DNA from: Chryseobacterium shigense
GTDB taxonomy: Bacteria; Bacteroidota; Bacteroidia; Flavobacteriales; Weeksellaceae
NCBI RefSeq assembly: GCF_014207845.1
Contig: NZ_JACHLC010000001.1
Coordinates: 806,001-870,000, forward strand
Length of the DNA: 64,000 nucleotides
Reading direction: 5' to 3'
A program made the translations under genes and the position numbers. The notes beneath the pieces were generated by a model that was given only the letters and a program-made list of their open reading frames with translations, did no database searches and was not told the origin of the DNA. Positions 43,282 to 52,182 of this stretch are shown here, piece by piece. The stretch's first letter is position 1; every line of letters starts with the position of its first letter.

Positions 43282-44376
43282 ATGAAGAAGCCGTTGTTAG
43301 GATTAGCTATGATGCCGGAAGCAGAATTTGTTTCCGCAATACTTCCTTTACTGCAGAATAACGATGTAGATGTGTTGGAATGGTCTTTCGATACATTATA
43401 TGATGTAAAAGAACCGGAATGGCTTTCCGGACTTCTGGACTTTTATGCAGAAAATAACAGGCTTCTTGGCCATGGTGTTTACTATTCCCTTTTTGATGCC
43501 AGATGGACTGAACGGCAGGAAAGCTGGCTTAAAAAATTAAAGAAGGAATTCAAACACAGAAAATACAATCATATTACCGAGCATTTCGGATTTATGAATA
43601 CCGAAAATTTTCATCAGGGTGTTCCACTGCCCGTTCCGCTTCATTCCAAAACGCTTCAGATAGGGAAGGACAGGCTCTGCAGACTTCAGGATGCTGTGGA
43701 AATCCCTGTTGGGATCGAAAATCTTGCCTTTTCTTTCTCTGTAGATGATGTGAAGGAACAGGGAGAATTCCTTGCTGAACTTATAGAAGATATTGACGGT
43801 TTCCTTATTCTTGACCTTCACAATATTTATTGTCAGTCCTGTAATTTTGAAATAGATATGCAGGACATCATCCGTATGTATCCCCTTGAAAAGGTCAAAG
43901 AAATTCACCTTTCGGGAGGAAGCTGGCAGGAGAGTGCTTATGGTAAAAAACCGGTAAGGAGAGATACCCATGATGATAACATTCCGGAAGTAATACTTAA
44001 CGTACTTCCTGAAGTGCTGGCCCAATGTAATAACCTCGAATATATAATTATTGAAAGGCTGGGGCATACATTGGATACGGAAGCAAAAAAGCATGTTTTT
44101 TTCGATGATTTCTACCGTGTAAAAGCAATTATTGATATTTCTGATTTCTCTGCTGGAAGTAATAAAGTCTGGAATAAAAAGAACAAAGGGTATTCAGGGC
44201 CTGTAGAGGACCTGCTGCTGTATGATGAACAGACGAAACTGACAAAAATGCTGTTTGAAGGAAATAGTGTTCAAGCTGTTAAAAATGAAAAATTTCATTA
44301 TTTCAAACCTGAAAACTGGGATGAAGAAATGATTGCAACAGCTCAGCAAATCATTAAGAAGTGGAATCCGTACTAG
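43282..44376 (+). CDS. Multinuclear non-heme iron oxidative enzyme (MNIO, DUF692)
   Basis: 364 residues, TIM-barrel type. Metal-ligand motifs in order: GHGVYYS (His64), ITEHFGF (His101), GIENLAF (Glu146, Asn147), LILDLHNIYC (Asp178, Asn181), EIHLSGG (His209), RRDTHDDNIPE (Asp228, His230) and IIIERLG (Glu258). These match the DUF692 set that binds two or three irons in MbnB and TglH. The barrel ends near residue 275; the last about 85 residues are an extension not typical of the family and may hold the peptide-binding function, because no separate partner protein gene is adjacent. Substrate assignment to the upstream peptide is inference. Confidence 0.85.
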   Translation: MKKPLLGLAMMPEAEFVSAILPLLQNNDVDVLEWSFDTLYDVKEPEWLSGLLDFYAENNRLLGHGVYYSLFDARWTERQESWLKKLKKEFKHRKYNHITEHFGFMNTENFHQGVPLPVPLHSKTLQIGKDRLCRLQDAVEIPVGIENLAFSFSVDDVKEQGEFLAELIEDIDGFLILDLHNIYCQSCNFEIDMQDIIRMYPLEKVKEIHLSGGSWQESAYGKKPVRRDTHDDNIPEVILNVLPEVLAQCNNLEYIIIERLGHTLDTEAKKHVFFDDFYRVKAIIDISDFSAGSNKVWNKKNKGYSGPVEDLLLYDEQTKLTKMLFEGNSVQAVKNEKFHYFKPENWDEEMIATAQQIIKKWNPY

Positions 44377-44616
44377 GATTTGTACTGCTATAAATCACAA
44401 ATCAAAATATCTGTGCATACATCCGGAACAGAAATTTACCGGAATAAATTTACTGACTGCGTATAAATACTTAATAGCAAATTCAGTATTTATACGGATG
44501 CGTCATATGTGATTTTATTTGGAAATTTACATCAGTAACAGCACAATGGAATCTTAAGCATTTAAAGTCTTACGACAAAAAACTAATAACCACATAAGCT
44601 CAAATTCCGCAAGAAG

Positions 44617-44648
44617 AAGGCAGTCTCCCAAGGGCTGCCTTTTATTTT
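44617..44648 (+). terminator. Terminator-like hairpin
   Basis: AAGGCAG and CTGCCTT pair; inside, CCC and GGG extend the stem past a TCT bulge. A T-rich stretch follows. No gene ends directly before it (the MNIO gene ends 240 nt upstream). Confidence 0.65.
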
Positions 44649-44711
44649 TTTTTAATTAATTCCATTAAAAAAGGTACAATAACTTATACTAAAGGGTGTT
44701 TTTCCTGATGC

Positions 44712-44738
44712 TTTGCTTTCCGGTTATTTTAATCTTTG
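44712..44738 (+). promoter_or_regulatory. Promoter of the lipoprotein gene
   Basis: -33 TTTG at 44712-44715 and a near-consensus -7 box AATCTTTG at 44731-44738. Confidence 0.5.
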
Positions 44739-44766
44739 TCTCATCAAATTATTAAAATTAAAACCC

Positions 44767-45396
44767 ATGAAACATTTAGAATTTTTTTACATTTTGAGAA
44801 GCTTATCTCTTAAAAGTCTTTGTACAATATTAGTCCTGAATTCAGCATTCCTGATTACAAGCTGCAGTAAAGATGATGACGAGCAAGCTCCCCAGCCCAT
44901 TGTGTATGCGGAAGAGAACCCGTTGAATAAATATCATGAAAATGCAGGATTTACAACCACAACCAATTTTATCAATTCCGGCAGCTATGAATTTGGTCTG
45001 ACATTTTCCCCTAATGTTAAAGGTAAGATGAATGCAATTACTATAAAACTGCCCGATGTCAATCCAAGTTTAAAGGTAACAGTCTGGGATTACACAACTA
45101 AAACAGTACTGAGAACAGAAGTGATCAATGTGTCAGCCTCAAATACTTTAATTACAAAAGCTATTGAAGAACTGGCATTGGAGAAAGATAAAAAATATGT
45201 GATTACAATGAATTCCAATGACTGGTACAAAAGATCAAAACCGGATAACAGCGATGCTGTATACCCAATTACTGCCGGGAATATTAAATTTCTGGAATAC
45301 AGATGGGTAAGCGGGGCAACCCAGGTTTTTCCTACTAATGTTTCACTGAACTATAACGGAGGTGATCTGAGCTTTAATTTTCAGCAGGTAGACTAA
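44767..45396 (+). CDS. Lipoprotein, possible DUF4082-like beta domain
   Basis: I chose ATG 44767 (MKHLEFFYILRS); the frame is open 18 codons further, but this region holds the promoter. 209 residues with a lipobox in NSAFLITSCSKDDDE, the usual SCSKDDD of surface lipoproteins in this phylum. The body is beta-rich: SYEFGLTFSPNVKGKMNAIT, LKVTVWDYTTKTVLRTEVIN, LALEKDKKYVITMNSNDWYK. The layout recalls DUF4082 sandwich domains, but I am not certain. Function unknown. Confidence 0.7.
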   Translation: MKHLEFFYILRSLSLKSLCTILVLNSAFLITSCSKDDDEQAPQPIVYAEENPLNKYHENAGFTTTTNFINSGSYEFGLTFSPNVKGKMNAITIKLPDVNPSLKVTVWDYTTKTVLRTEVINVSASNTLITKAIEELALEKDKKYVITMNSNDWYKRSKPDNSDAVYPITAGNIKFLEYRWVSGATQVFPTNVSLNYNGGDLSFNFQQVD

Positions 45397-45420
45397 TAAC
45401 CAATATATTTCTTTAAGAAG

Positions 45421-45448
45421 AAAGGCAGCCTGTCAGGCTGCCTTTCTG
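45421..45448. terminator. Bidirectional terminator
   Basis: AAAGGCAGCC, TGTCA, GGCTGCCTTT: a perfect 10-bp stem between the convergent lipoprotein and rpe genes. Confidence 0.9.
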
Positions 45449-45470
45449 TATATGAATGATTTCAAATTTT

Positions 45471-46121
45471 TCAGATTTTCAGTAATTCAATTGTTCTTTC
45501 CGGATTTTCTGCTGAGAAAACTGCATTTCCTGCGACAAGAACATCTGCACCTGCTTCGAAAAGCTTGGAAGCGTTATCAAGATTTACTCCGCCATCAATT
45601 TCAATTAAAGCTGTGGAATTATTGCTTAGAATAAGATCTTTCGTCTCTGCAATCTTTTTATAGGTGTTTTCAATGAATTTCTGTCCCCCGAATCCCGGAT
45701 TTACACTCATCAGAAGAACAAGATCTACATCAGCAATAACGTCCTCAAGCATCAGTACCGGAGTGGAAGGGTTTAAAACAACACCTGCCTTCGCTCCTCT
45801 GCTCTGAATATGATGAATGGTTCTGTGAAGATGCGTGCATGCCTCATAATGTATGGAAATAAGATCTGCACCGTGATTGATGAATTCATCTACATACTTT
45901 TCAGGCTCTACGATCATTAAATGAACATCTACAAATTTTTTGGCATGCTGCTGTACGGTTTTCATCACAGGGAAACCGAATGAAATGTTGGGTACAAATC
46001 TCCCGTCCATCACATCAATGTGGAACCAGTCGGCCTGGGAGTTGTTCAGCATTTCAATGTCTCTTTGCAGATTCCCGAAGTCTGCGGATAAAAGGGATGG
46101 AGCAATAAGCTTCGTTTTCAT
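45471..46121 (-). CDS. rpe: Ribulose-phosphate 3-epimerase
   Basis: 216 residues. Family signatures: APSLLSADFGNLQRDIEML, the metal and catalytic region WFHIDVMDGRFVPNISFG, DVHLMIVEP, HYEACTH, VLLMSVNPGFGGQKFI, and EIDGGVN with the second catalytic Asp. It converts ribulose 5-phosphate to xylulose 5-phosphate in the pentose phosphate pathway. It is downstream of the M42 peptidase gene on the opposite side of a palindromic element. Confidence 0.96.
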   Translation of the reverse strand: MKTKLIAPSLLSADFGNLQRDIEMLNNSQADWFHIDVMDGRFVPNISFGFPVMKTVQQHAKKFVDVHLMIVEPEKYVDEFINHGADLISIHYEACTHLHRTIHHIQSRGAKAGVVLNPSTPVLMLEDVIADVDLVLLMSVNPGFGGQKFIENTYKKIAETKDLILSNNSTALIEIDGGVNLDNASKLFEAGADVLVAGNAVFSAENPERTIELLKI

Positions 46122-46208
46122 TTTTACTTTTTAATACTTTTTACTTTATTTCTAGGATGTCAGATTTCAGATTTTTACATCAAGTAATAAACGCAATTAT
46201 TTAAGTCC

Positions 46209-46251
46209 GATATCTCATATCTAAAATCTGAGATCTTGCATCTGAGATATC
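46209..46251. repeat. Palindromic repeat-like element
   Basis: GATATCTCA (46209-46217) and TGAGATATC (46243-46251) are perfect inverted repeats; the DNA from 46158 on consists of variants of TCAGATTTCAGA and ATCTGAGATCT. It lies between the M42 peptidase stop and rpe and lacks a T tract. It may be a small dispersed REP-like element. Confidence 0.5.
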
Positions 46252-46253
46252 AA

Positions 46254-47327
46254 TTAATGATACTTCAGCTTCATTTCCGGCTTGATCTTTAAAAGGGTTT
46301 CATAAATCAGCTGGATTACGTTGCTTACATCTTCTTTGGAAACCATTTCTACCGTTGTGTGCATGTAGCGCAAAGGTAAGGAAATTAAAGCACTTGGCAC
46401 CCCGCCATTGGAGTGGGCAAAGGCATCTGTATCTGTTCCTGTTGCTCTGCTGGCCGCAGCTCTCTGGAAAGGAATTTTTTTGGATTTTGCCGTATCGATG
46501 ATCAGCTCGCGGATGGTGTGGTGAATACTTGGTGCAAAGAAAACTACAGGTCCGTCACCACATTTCTGGTCACCCTCTTTCTTCTTTTCGATCATAGGAG
46601 TAGTGGTATCGTGGGTAACATCTGTTACGATGGCGATATTGGGCTTGATGGTGTCAGCAATCATATCTGCACCGTAAAGTCCTACTTCCTCCTGTACGGA
46701 ATTGGTAATATACAACCCGAAAGGAATTGTTTTCTTGTTCTCTTTTAAAAGTCTTGCTACTTCCGCAATCATAAAGCCACCGATCCTGTTGTCTAAGGCC
46801 CTGCAGACAAAATATCTGTCATTCATTTCAAAGAATTCATCAGGGTAAGTAATCATACAGCCTACGTAGATTCCCATTTCTTCAACTTCTTTCTTGGAAA
46901 TAGCTCCGCAATCGATGAAGATATTTTCTATTTTCGGGGTGGGTTCATTCTGGTTGGTTCTTGTGTGAATGGCAGGCCAGCCGAATACACCTTTTACAAT
47001 TCCTTTTTCACCATGGATATGGACAACTTTTGAAGGAGCAATCGTCTGATCCGAGCCCCCGTTTCTGATTACATAGATCAATCCGTCATCTGTAATGTAA
47101 TTAACATACCATGAGATTTCATCTGCATGGGCTTCAATAACTACTTTAAATTCAGCATCGGGATTAATTATGCCATAGCAGGTTCCGTAATGATCAACTT
47201 CTATTTTATCCACATAAGGTCTGATGTAGTCCATCCAGATTTCCTGGCCTTTATGTTCGTAACCTGTTGGAGAAGATGTGTTTAGGTATTTTTCTAAAAA
47301 TTTCAAAGATTTCTTTTCAAATTTCAT
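46254..47327 (-). CDS. M42-family aminopeptidase/endoglucanase-type metallopeptidase
   Basis: The start is ATG 47327 (MKFEKKSLKFLEKYL); the frame is open upstream across the divergent promoter. 357 residues. N-terminal YLNTSSPTGYEHKGQEIWMD, metal ligands His in VIEAHADEISWYV, Asp in VCRALDNRIGGFM, the catalytic pair NSVQEEVGLYGA, Asp in IVTDVTHDT, and His in LRYMHTTVEMV. These are dinuclear zinc or cobalt aminopeptidases of the TET type that remove N-terminal residues from peptides. The gene is cytosolic and divergent from the DUF4294 gene. Confidence 0.93.
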   Translation of the reverse strand: MKFEKKSLKFLEKYLNTSSPTGYEHKGQEIWMDYIRPYVDKIEVDHYGTCYGIINPDAEFKVVIEAHADEISWYVNYITDDGLIYVIRNGGSDQTIAPSKVVHIHGEKGIVKGVFGWPAIHTRTNQNEPTPKIENIFIDCGAISKKEVEEMGIYVGCMITYPDEFFEMNDRYFVCRALDNRIGGFMIAEVARLLKENKKTIPFGLYITNSVQEEVGLYGADMIADTIKPNIAIVTDVTHDTTTPMIEKKKEGDQKCGDGPVVFFAPSIHHTIRELIIDTAKSKKIPFQRAAASRATGTDTDAFAHSNGGVPSALISLPLRYMHTTVEMVSKEDVSNVIQLIYETLLKIKPEMKLKYH

Positions 47328-47378
47328 AAAAAGGAATGATTTTTGCGTGTAATTTTTGTTATTATAAGTGTAAAAATA

Positions 47379-48083
47379 ATGAATTTTAATAAGATTGTCT
47401 GTCTTTTTATCTTCTTTTTTGGAGTCGGTGTTTTTGGTCAGAAGGATTCTATCATTGCAAAACCTCTTAACCAATATCCTGCTGAATCTTTAAAAACAGA
47501 TGAGTTCGGTAATAAGTATTATTATGACGAGCGTCAGAAGATGAAGGTTTATGAAATTAACGGTGAACCCGTAGTAGTACTGGATGAGCTGGTACTGGTT
47601 AATAAACCGCGATTCAACAATCAGCTGGATAAAAATTATTATTATTTCCTTAATAAAAAGCTGAACAGGGTTTACCCGTTATTTGTAACAGCGCTTCAGC
47701 AATACAGAGATATTCAGGCAGACATGACAGATATGGACAGCAAAGCCAAAAGAAAGTTTGTAAAAGAAAGACAGAATATGCTTGCTGATCAGTATGAAAA
47801 ACAGCTGAGAGATCTTACAACAACTGAAGGCCAGGTTTTTGCCAAACTAATGAACAGGGCAACCGGAAAGAATGTTTATGAAATCATTAAAGAAATGAGA
47901 GGCGGATGGAGCGCCTTCTGGTGGAATGTAAAAGGTAAAATGGCCGATATTGATCTGAAAGACCAGTATAACCCACATAAGAACAGAACAGATGAATTTA
48001 TAGAATCTCTGCTTCAGTCCAACTGGAATTCCGGCTACTTGCAGCCTTATCCCGGAGCCTCCGATTTTAAAGTCAGAAAATAA
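47379..48083 (+). CDS. DUF4294 family secreted protein
   Basis: The start is ATG 47379 (MNFNKIVCLFIFFFG), just after a -7-like TAATTTTTG at 47350-47358. 234 residues with a signal peptide (VGVFGQK). The family pattern is visible: YPAESLKTDEFGNKYYYDER, VVVLDELVLV, YPLFVTALQQYRDIQADM, TGKNVYEIIKEMRGGWSAFW and the C-terminal QYNPHKNRTDEFIE. It is found widely in Flavobacteriia; the function is unknown. A terminator shared with the convergent Nudix gene follows. Confidence 0.85.
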   Translation: MNFNKIVCLFIFFFGVGVFGQKDSIIAKPLNQYPAESLKTDEFGNKYYYDERQKMKVYEINGEPVVVLDELVLVNKPRFNNQLDKNYYYFLNKKLNRVYPLFVTALQQYRDIQADMTDMDSKAKRKFVKERQNMLADQYEKQLRDLTTTEGQVFAKLMNRATGKNVYEIIKEMRGGWSAFWWNVKGKMADIDLKDQYNPHKNRTDEFIESLLQSNWNSGYLQPYPGASDFKVRK

Positions 48084-48088
48084 ATATA

Positions 48089-48121
48089 AAATTCCTGTAA
48101 ACAGCTTACAGGAATTTTTCT
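48089..48121. terminator. Bidirectional terminator overlapping a stop codon
   Basis: AAATTCCTGTAA, ACAGC, TTACAGGAATTT: a perfect 12-bp stem. Its right arm contains the stop and last codons of the convergent Nudix gene. Confidence 0.85.
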
Positions 48122-48522
48122 TTTAACTTATCAAATACTATTTTGTCTACCGGAAGCGGAAAAGGATTATCCGGCCTGTCAATATCAATCCACTCTGTTT
48201 TTTCAATACATGGATCAAGGATCAGAAAATCTTCCTCGGTCGTAATGTTAACTATATAATATATGGTAAGCAGCTGTTCATTTGCTCTGAAACGGGAAAC
48301 AAGGAAATCTTCCTGTGTATAAAAGTGTTCCACAACTTCTATTTTCACATTCAGTTCTTCATCAAACTCGCGGTGAAGACACTCTATCAGCCCTTCACCA
48401 AATTCCAGCCCTCCTCCCGGAAATTTCATTAAAGGTTCACCGGCATATTCTTCAAACAGCGTCAGTACTTTTTTATCCTTTACTGCACACGCATACACTC
48501 TAATGTTGATCTTATCAATCAT
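48106..48522 (-). CDS. Nudix hydrolase
   Basis: 138 residues. The Nudix box is intact: GGGLEFGEGLIECLHREFDE followed by ELN, giving G-x5-E-x7-R-E-x2-E-E. Strand MKFPGG precedes it. The protein cleaves a nucleoside diphosphate linked to an unknown group. It is a single gene without an informative neighbour. Confidence 0.93.
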   Translation of the reverse strand: MIDKINIRVYACAVKDKKVLTLFEEYAGEPLMKFPGGGLEFGEGLIECLHREFDEELNVKIEVVEHFYTQEDFLVSRFRANEQLLTIYYIVNITTEEDFLILDPCIEKTEWIDIDRPDNPFPLPVDKIVFDKLKEKFL

Positions 48523-48623
48523 ATGTAATATTTTGTATAGCTAAAATAAGGAAATAAGTGGAAGGGGCAAAAGGACAGAATCTTAAATTTGCTTACTTAT
48601 ATAATCTTATTTCCCGGTTCAGA

Positions 48624-49298
48624 TTATAGCTTCACCGCGTTAATCATCTCTCTTTTTCCCGGAGGGCCATGCTTTTTCTCTACCTTAAAATTCAGTTCCT
48701 GAAGAATCCTTCTTACACTGCCTTTGGAAGAATAGGTTGTTAATAATCCGTTAACGGACATTTTGTTGGAAACCATTTCAAATAAAGGTTTCTCCCACAA
48801 ATCCGGCTGTACTCTTGCACCAAAACAGTCATAATAAACAAGATTGATTTCAGGTAAGTCTATGTCTTTCAGGTCGAAAAAATCGCATTCTATCTTTTTA
48901 AGGTTAAAACCTGTAATAATTTCTGATGATTTTCCCCAGTCTGCCTGATGAATTTTCTGATAAATATTTTTGAATTCCGGGTTATCAAAAAGCTCAAAAT
49001 AGGCCAGATCATTAATCTCGGATTCATTTATCGGGTATTTTTCAAGGGAAAAGTAATTAATGACATGATTTTTGTCAGTTTTTAAATATTCATTAATTGT
49101 CACCAAAACATTCAAACCTGTTCCAAAACCGAGTTCTAAAATATTAATTTCGTAATCATTTGTCTGATTTAGTCCATTTTTGATAAACACATGTTCTGCT
49201 TCCTGAAGCGCACCGTGATGAGAATGATAGTTTTCGTTTAAATCATTGATAAACAGCGTTTTACTTCCGTCATTTGTGGTCTTAATTTCTCTTTTCAA
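48624..49298 (-). CDS. mnmD: tRNA (mnm5s2U34) methyltransferase
   Basis: 224 residues. HSHHGALQEAEHVFIKNGL, then SAM motif ILELGFGTGLNVL, EKYPI acidic residue, LVYYDCFGARVQPDLWEKPL and the C-terminal GLLTTYSSKGSVRRILQEL, GPPGKREMI are characteristic of MnmD, the stand-alone form of the MnmC methyltransferase domain. It completes the 5-methylaminomethyl group at the wobble uridine of tRNA. It is divergent from ilvE. Confidence 0.93.
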   Translation of the reverse strand: MKREIKTTNDGSKTLFINDLNENYHSHHGALQEAEHVFIKNGLNQTNDYEINILELGFGTGLNVLVTINEYLKTDKNHVINYFSLEKYPINESEINDLAYFELFDNPEFKNIYQKIHQADWGKSSEIITGFNLKKIECDFFDLKDIDLPEINLVYYDCFGARVQPDLWEKPLFEMVSNKMSVNGLLTTYSSKGSVRRILQELNFKVEKKHGPPGKREMINAVKL

Positions 49299-49350
49299 GC
49301 TATTTTTTTGTCAAATTTACTCTAAAATTTTTATATTTAGAAAATTATGT

Positions 49351-49358
49351 TAAATTTG
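49351..49358 (+). promoter_or_regulatory. -7 box of the ilvE promoter
   Basis: TAAATTTG is a perfect TAnnTTTG box, 25 nt before the ilvE start codon. Confidence 0.65.
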
Positions 49359-49383
49359 TAGAACATCGTAAAAATTTTAAAAA

Positions 49384-50457
49384 ATGATAATTCAAAAAAC
49401 CGAGAACTCCAGACTTCCGGATTTCGATCCGAATAATTTTTCATTTGGAAATACTTTTATAGACCATATGGTGATATGTGAGTATGAGAATGGAAAGTGG
49501 GGGGATGTAAAATTGGTTCCTTACGGGCCAATACCATTTACGCCAGCTATGATGGGTGTAAACTATGGACAAGCTTGTTTTGAAGGCATGAAAGCTTATA
49601 AAGACAAAGACGGGCAGGTTTTCCTTTTCAGGCCGGAAAAGAATTTTGAACGTATCAATAAATCCGCAAAACGTCTGGCAATGCCTGAAGTAACTGAGGA
49701 AATGTTTTTAGACGGATTAAAGGCGTTAGTGGATCTAGACAGAAACTGGATACCGCAGGGAGAAGGAATGTCATTATATATAAGACCATTGATTTTTGCT
49801 ACGGAGGAAGCTCTGAAAGCAAGAGTCGCTAATAAATATATGTTCGCAATTGTTGCAACACCAGCAAAAAGCTATTATGCAGAACCGGTTTCTGTGAAAA
49901 TTTCAGACCATTATTCAAGAGCTGCCAACGGAGGAGTAGGTTCTGCAAAAGCAGCCGGTAACTATGCTGCTTCTTTCTATCCTACACAGCTTGCCATTGA
50001 AGAAGGTTACGAGCAGATCATCTGGACTGATGATGCCACTCATGAATATTTTGAAGAAAGTGGAACGATGAATGTATTTGTAAGAATTAACGATACCATC
50101 TACACTCCGCCTACATCTGAAAAAATCCTTGATGGGGTAACAAGAGACAGCTTTATCCAGCTTGCCAAGAAAAGAGGAATTGAAGTGAAAATAGAGCCTG
50201 TAGCAGTAAAAACTGTTATTGACGCTCAGAAGAACGGAACACTGAAAGAAGTTTGGGGAGTTGGGACAGCCGTTGTAACTACTGTATTCCAGGCTTTAGG
50301 ATATCAGGGCGTGAAGCTCGAACTTCCAAAATTATCTAATGAGGAAAGTTTTGCGGCAATTCTTAAAAAAGATCTTACAGACCTTCAGAACAATCTTAGC
50401 GAAGATCCTTTCGGTTGGAGAGTTATGGTGGAAAAAGATGTTTTGGAAACTGTTTAG
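49384..50457 (+). CDS. ilvE: Branched-chain amino acid aminotransferase
   Basis: 357 residues, class IV PLP enzyme. NYGQACFEGMKAYKDKDGQV, RPEKNFERINKSAKRLAMP, GEGMSLYIRPLIFATEEALK, the PLP Lys in GVGSAKAAGNYAASFYPTQL, TDDATHEYFEESGTMNVFV and TPPTSEKILDGVTRDSF are all present. It moves amino groups between glutamate and leucine, isoleucine or valine. Length fits the larger eukaryote-like BCAT group found in Bacteroidota. Confidence 0.95.
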   Translation: MIIQKTENSRLPDFDPNNFSFGNTFIDHMVICEYENGKWGDVKLVPYGPIPFTPAMMGVNYGQACFEGMKAYKDKDGQVFLFRPEKNFERINKSAKRLAMPEVTEEMFLDGLKALVDLDRNWIPQGEGMSLYIRPLIFATEEALKARVANKYMFAIVATPAKSYYAEPVSVKISDHYSRAANGGVGSAKAAGNYAASFYPTQLAIEEGYEQIIWTDDATHEYFEESGTMNVFVRINDTIYTPPTSEKILDGVTRDSFIQLAKKRGIEVKIEPVAVKTVIDAQKNGTLKEVWGVGTAVVTTVFQALGYQGVKLELPKLSNEESFAAILKKDLTDLQNNLSEDPFGWRVMVEKDVLETV

Positions 50458-50485
50458 TTTTACCATTATTTGACTCGATAATAGG

Positions 50486-50519
50486 ACCGGCAGAAATTTT
50501 ATTCTGCCGGTTTTTTTTT
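50486..50519 (+). terminator. ilvE: Terminator of ilvE
   Basis: ACCGGCAGAA and TTCTGCCGGT form a 10-bp stem, followed by nine T. Confidence 0.92.
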
Positions 50520-50566
50520 ATTTTCTCGCTAAATAATGGTAATTTTTCCGAAAAATTTAGAATACT

Positions 50567-51847
50567 ATGCGATTTGTAACGTTCAAATTCCCTCTAAATC
50601 TGCTCTCTATGATCAGTGTTTTGGCTTTTTCCTCATGCAGTAAAGATGATGACGGAGAGATGCTGGTAAACGAAACGGCCACTATAACCGTAGAAAATGT
50701 AATTGAAGGTAAAGCACTGACTCAGTTCGGAACTTTTCAGAACACGGGATCATCGCCTGTTATTAATCCTGGAGAATCAACTTCATTTACATTCTATGCC
50801 GGAAAAGGACAAACCATAAGTTTTGCTGCCATGTATGGGAACAGCAATGATTTATTTTTTGCCCCTGCTAACCCGGGAATAAAGCTGTATCAGGACAATG
50901 GTGATCCGGTAGAAGGAAATGTTTCCTCACAGATCAGGCTTTGGGATAACGGAACACGTGTGAATGAACCTACAGGTCCTGCTGTTACCCATCCCGGTGT
51001 AGCAGAAACCACTCCACAGAACATAACAGAAATTGGATTAGCCGTCCCTGCTTCACAATTACTGAAAGCTGAACTCACCCATGAAGAAGGAACTAAATTC
51101 ACTTTAAAACTGACCAATACTTCAGGAGGTACAGCCAATGAAACACCTATCAGTGCCGGTATCTGGGCTGTTTCTCATATTTCGGGGACAGCACTATTGA
51201 AAGAAGATCCTATTTTCTCACCGGGAAAACCTTCAGCCAACGGCTTAACAGATCTTGCCGAAACAGGAAAAACAACAACACTTGCACAATATCTTACAGG
51301 TATCACAGGACCTAATTCTGCATTTTCACCCGTATTGGTTGTGGTATACAGCGGTAATGATAATCCTATCTTTAAAACAGGAGAAAACGACCGCGGACAA
51401 GGTTTAAAGGAGCTTTCACAACAGGGAAATGCAGATATCCTGGCAGCTTTTCTTAAAACAAAACCGGGAATTAAAGAAGTCTTCGTCCTTAAAGATCCGG
51501 CTGGAACTATTCTGAAGCCCAGAATAAATGGTAACGACGGAGGAAAAGCTTCACAGGTAATATCTGCCCGTAAAGGAGACCGTATTGCCTTGGCAGCAAT
51601 GTACGCCCAATCCAATGACTGGTTTATTGCAGCAACCAACAATGGAGTAGATGGCTCAACGAGAGGCGATATTTCTTCAATCATGGGGCTTTTTGACAGC
51701 GGAACCCTGGTAAGCTCTTTTCCGGGTGCACATACAGGATCGGCACCGGCGCAGGCTGAAAGCAAGCCGGTACAGCAGTTAGCCAACCCGAACCAGTTCA
51801 ATACACTTCCATCACTTCCGCAAATGATTAAAGTGACTATTCAATAA
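50567..51847 (+). CDS. Spondin-domain lipoprotein with two repeats
   Basis: 426 residues; lipobox at SVLAFSSCSKDDDGE. Two similar spondin-N-like halves: residues about 35-190, with TITVENVIEGKALTQFGTFQ and SFAAMYGNSNDLFFAPANPG, and about 195-426, with GIWAVSHISGTALLKEDPIF, NGLTDLAETGKT and LAAMYAQSNDWFIAATNNGV. The metal-site-like Met-Tyr-x-x-S-N-D motif occurs in both. Spondin_N proteins bind ligands through a metal-dependent surface. A role in adhesion or binding at the surface is inference. Confidence 0.85.
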   Translation: MRFVTFKFPLNLLSMISVLAFSSCSKDDDGEMLVNETATITVENVIEGKALTQFGTFQNTGSSPVINPGESTSFTFYAGKGQTISFAAMYGNSNDLFFAPANPGIKLYQDNGDPVEGNVSSQIRLWDNGTRVNEPTGPAVTHPGVAETTPQNITEIGLAVPASQLLKAELTHEEGTKFTLKLTNTSGGTANETPISAGIWAVSHISGTALLKEDPIFSPGKPSANGLTDLAETGKTTTLAQYLTGITGPNSAFSPVLVVVYSGNDNPIFKTGENDRGQGLKELSQQGNADILAAFLKTKPGIKEVFVLKDPAGTILKPRINGNDGGKASQVISARKGDRIALAAMYAQSNDWFIAATNNGVDGSTRGDISSIMGLFDSGTLVSSFPGAHTGSAPAQAESKPVQQLANPNQFNTLPSLPQMIKVTIQ

Positions 51848-51870
51848 AATTGCTTAATATAAAACATATA

Positions 51871-51899
51871 ATATCACCTCGTTATGAGGTGATATTTTT
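51871..51899 (+). terminator. Terminator after the spondin-domain gene
   Basis: ATATCACCTC, GTTAT, GAGGTGATAT with a T tract. Confidence 0.9.
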
Positions 51900-52182
51900 A
51901 TTCTGGCCCAGATTTTTCAGATTTTCACAAATGATCGGGTGTCATGAAATTAAATATTTTAAGGCAGGTAGGTGTAGCTAGCTTAATGATCTTAAATACT
52001 TTCAACTCTTAACGGTTAAAAAAATTAAGTTTAAAATGATGATGAGCCGTTCTTTTAAAATGCCTGAGATTCATCACCCGCAGGATTGCTTATTTTTAAA
52101 CTTTTTAATCTTTCAATTTTTCAATCTTTTTTCAAACCTATGGAACAATATTTCTCCGAAATGCGTATTTTCGCAAAAGTTT

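Larger units (their letters stand above)
44377..44766. other. Intergenic region with a duplicated terminator module
   Basis: No ORF found. ACTAATAACC at 44582-44591 and a hairpin at 44617-44641 repeat the layout found just after the next gene (45392-45445). The promoter of the lipoprotein gene is at 44712-44738. Confidence 0.5.

Noticed and set aside
47328..47474. 49-residue N-terminal extension of the M42 peptidase
   Set aside because: It overlaps the divergent promoter and has no similarity to the family; the ATG at 47327 fits the domain start.
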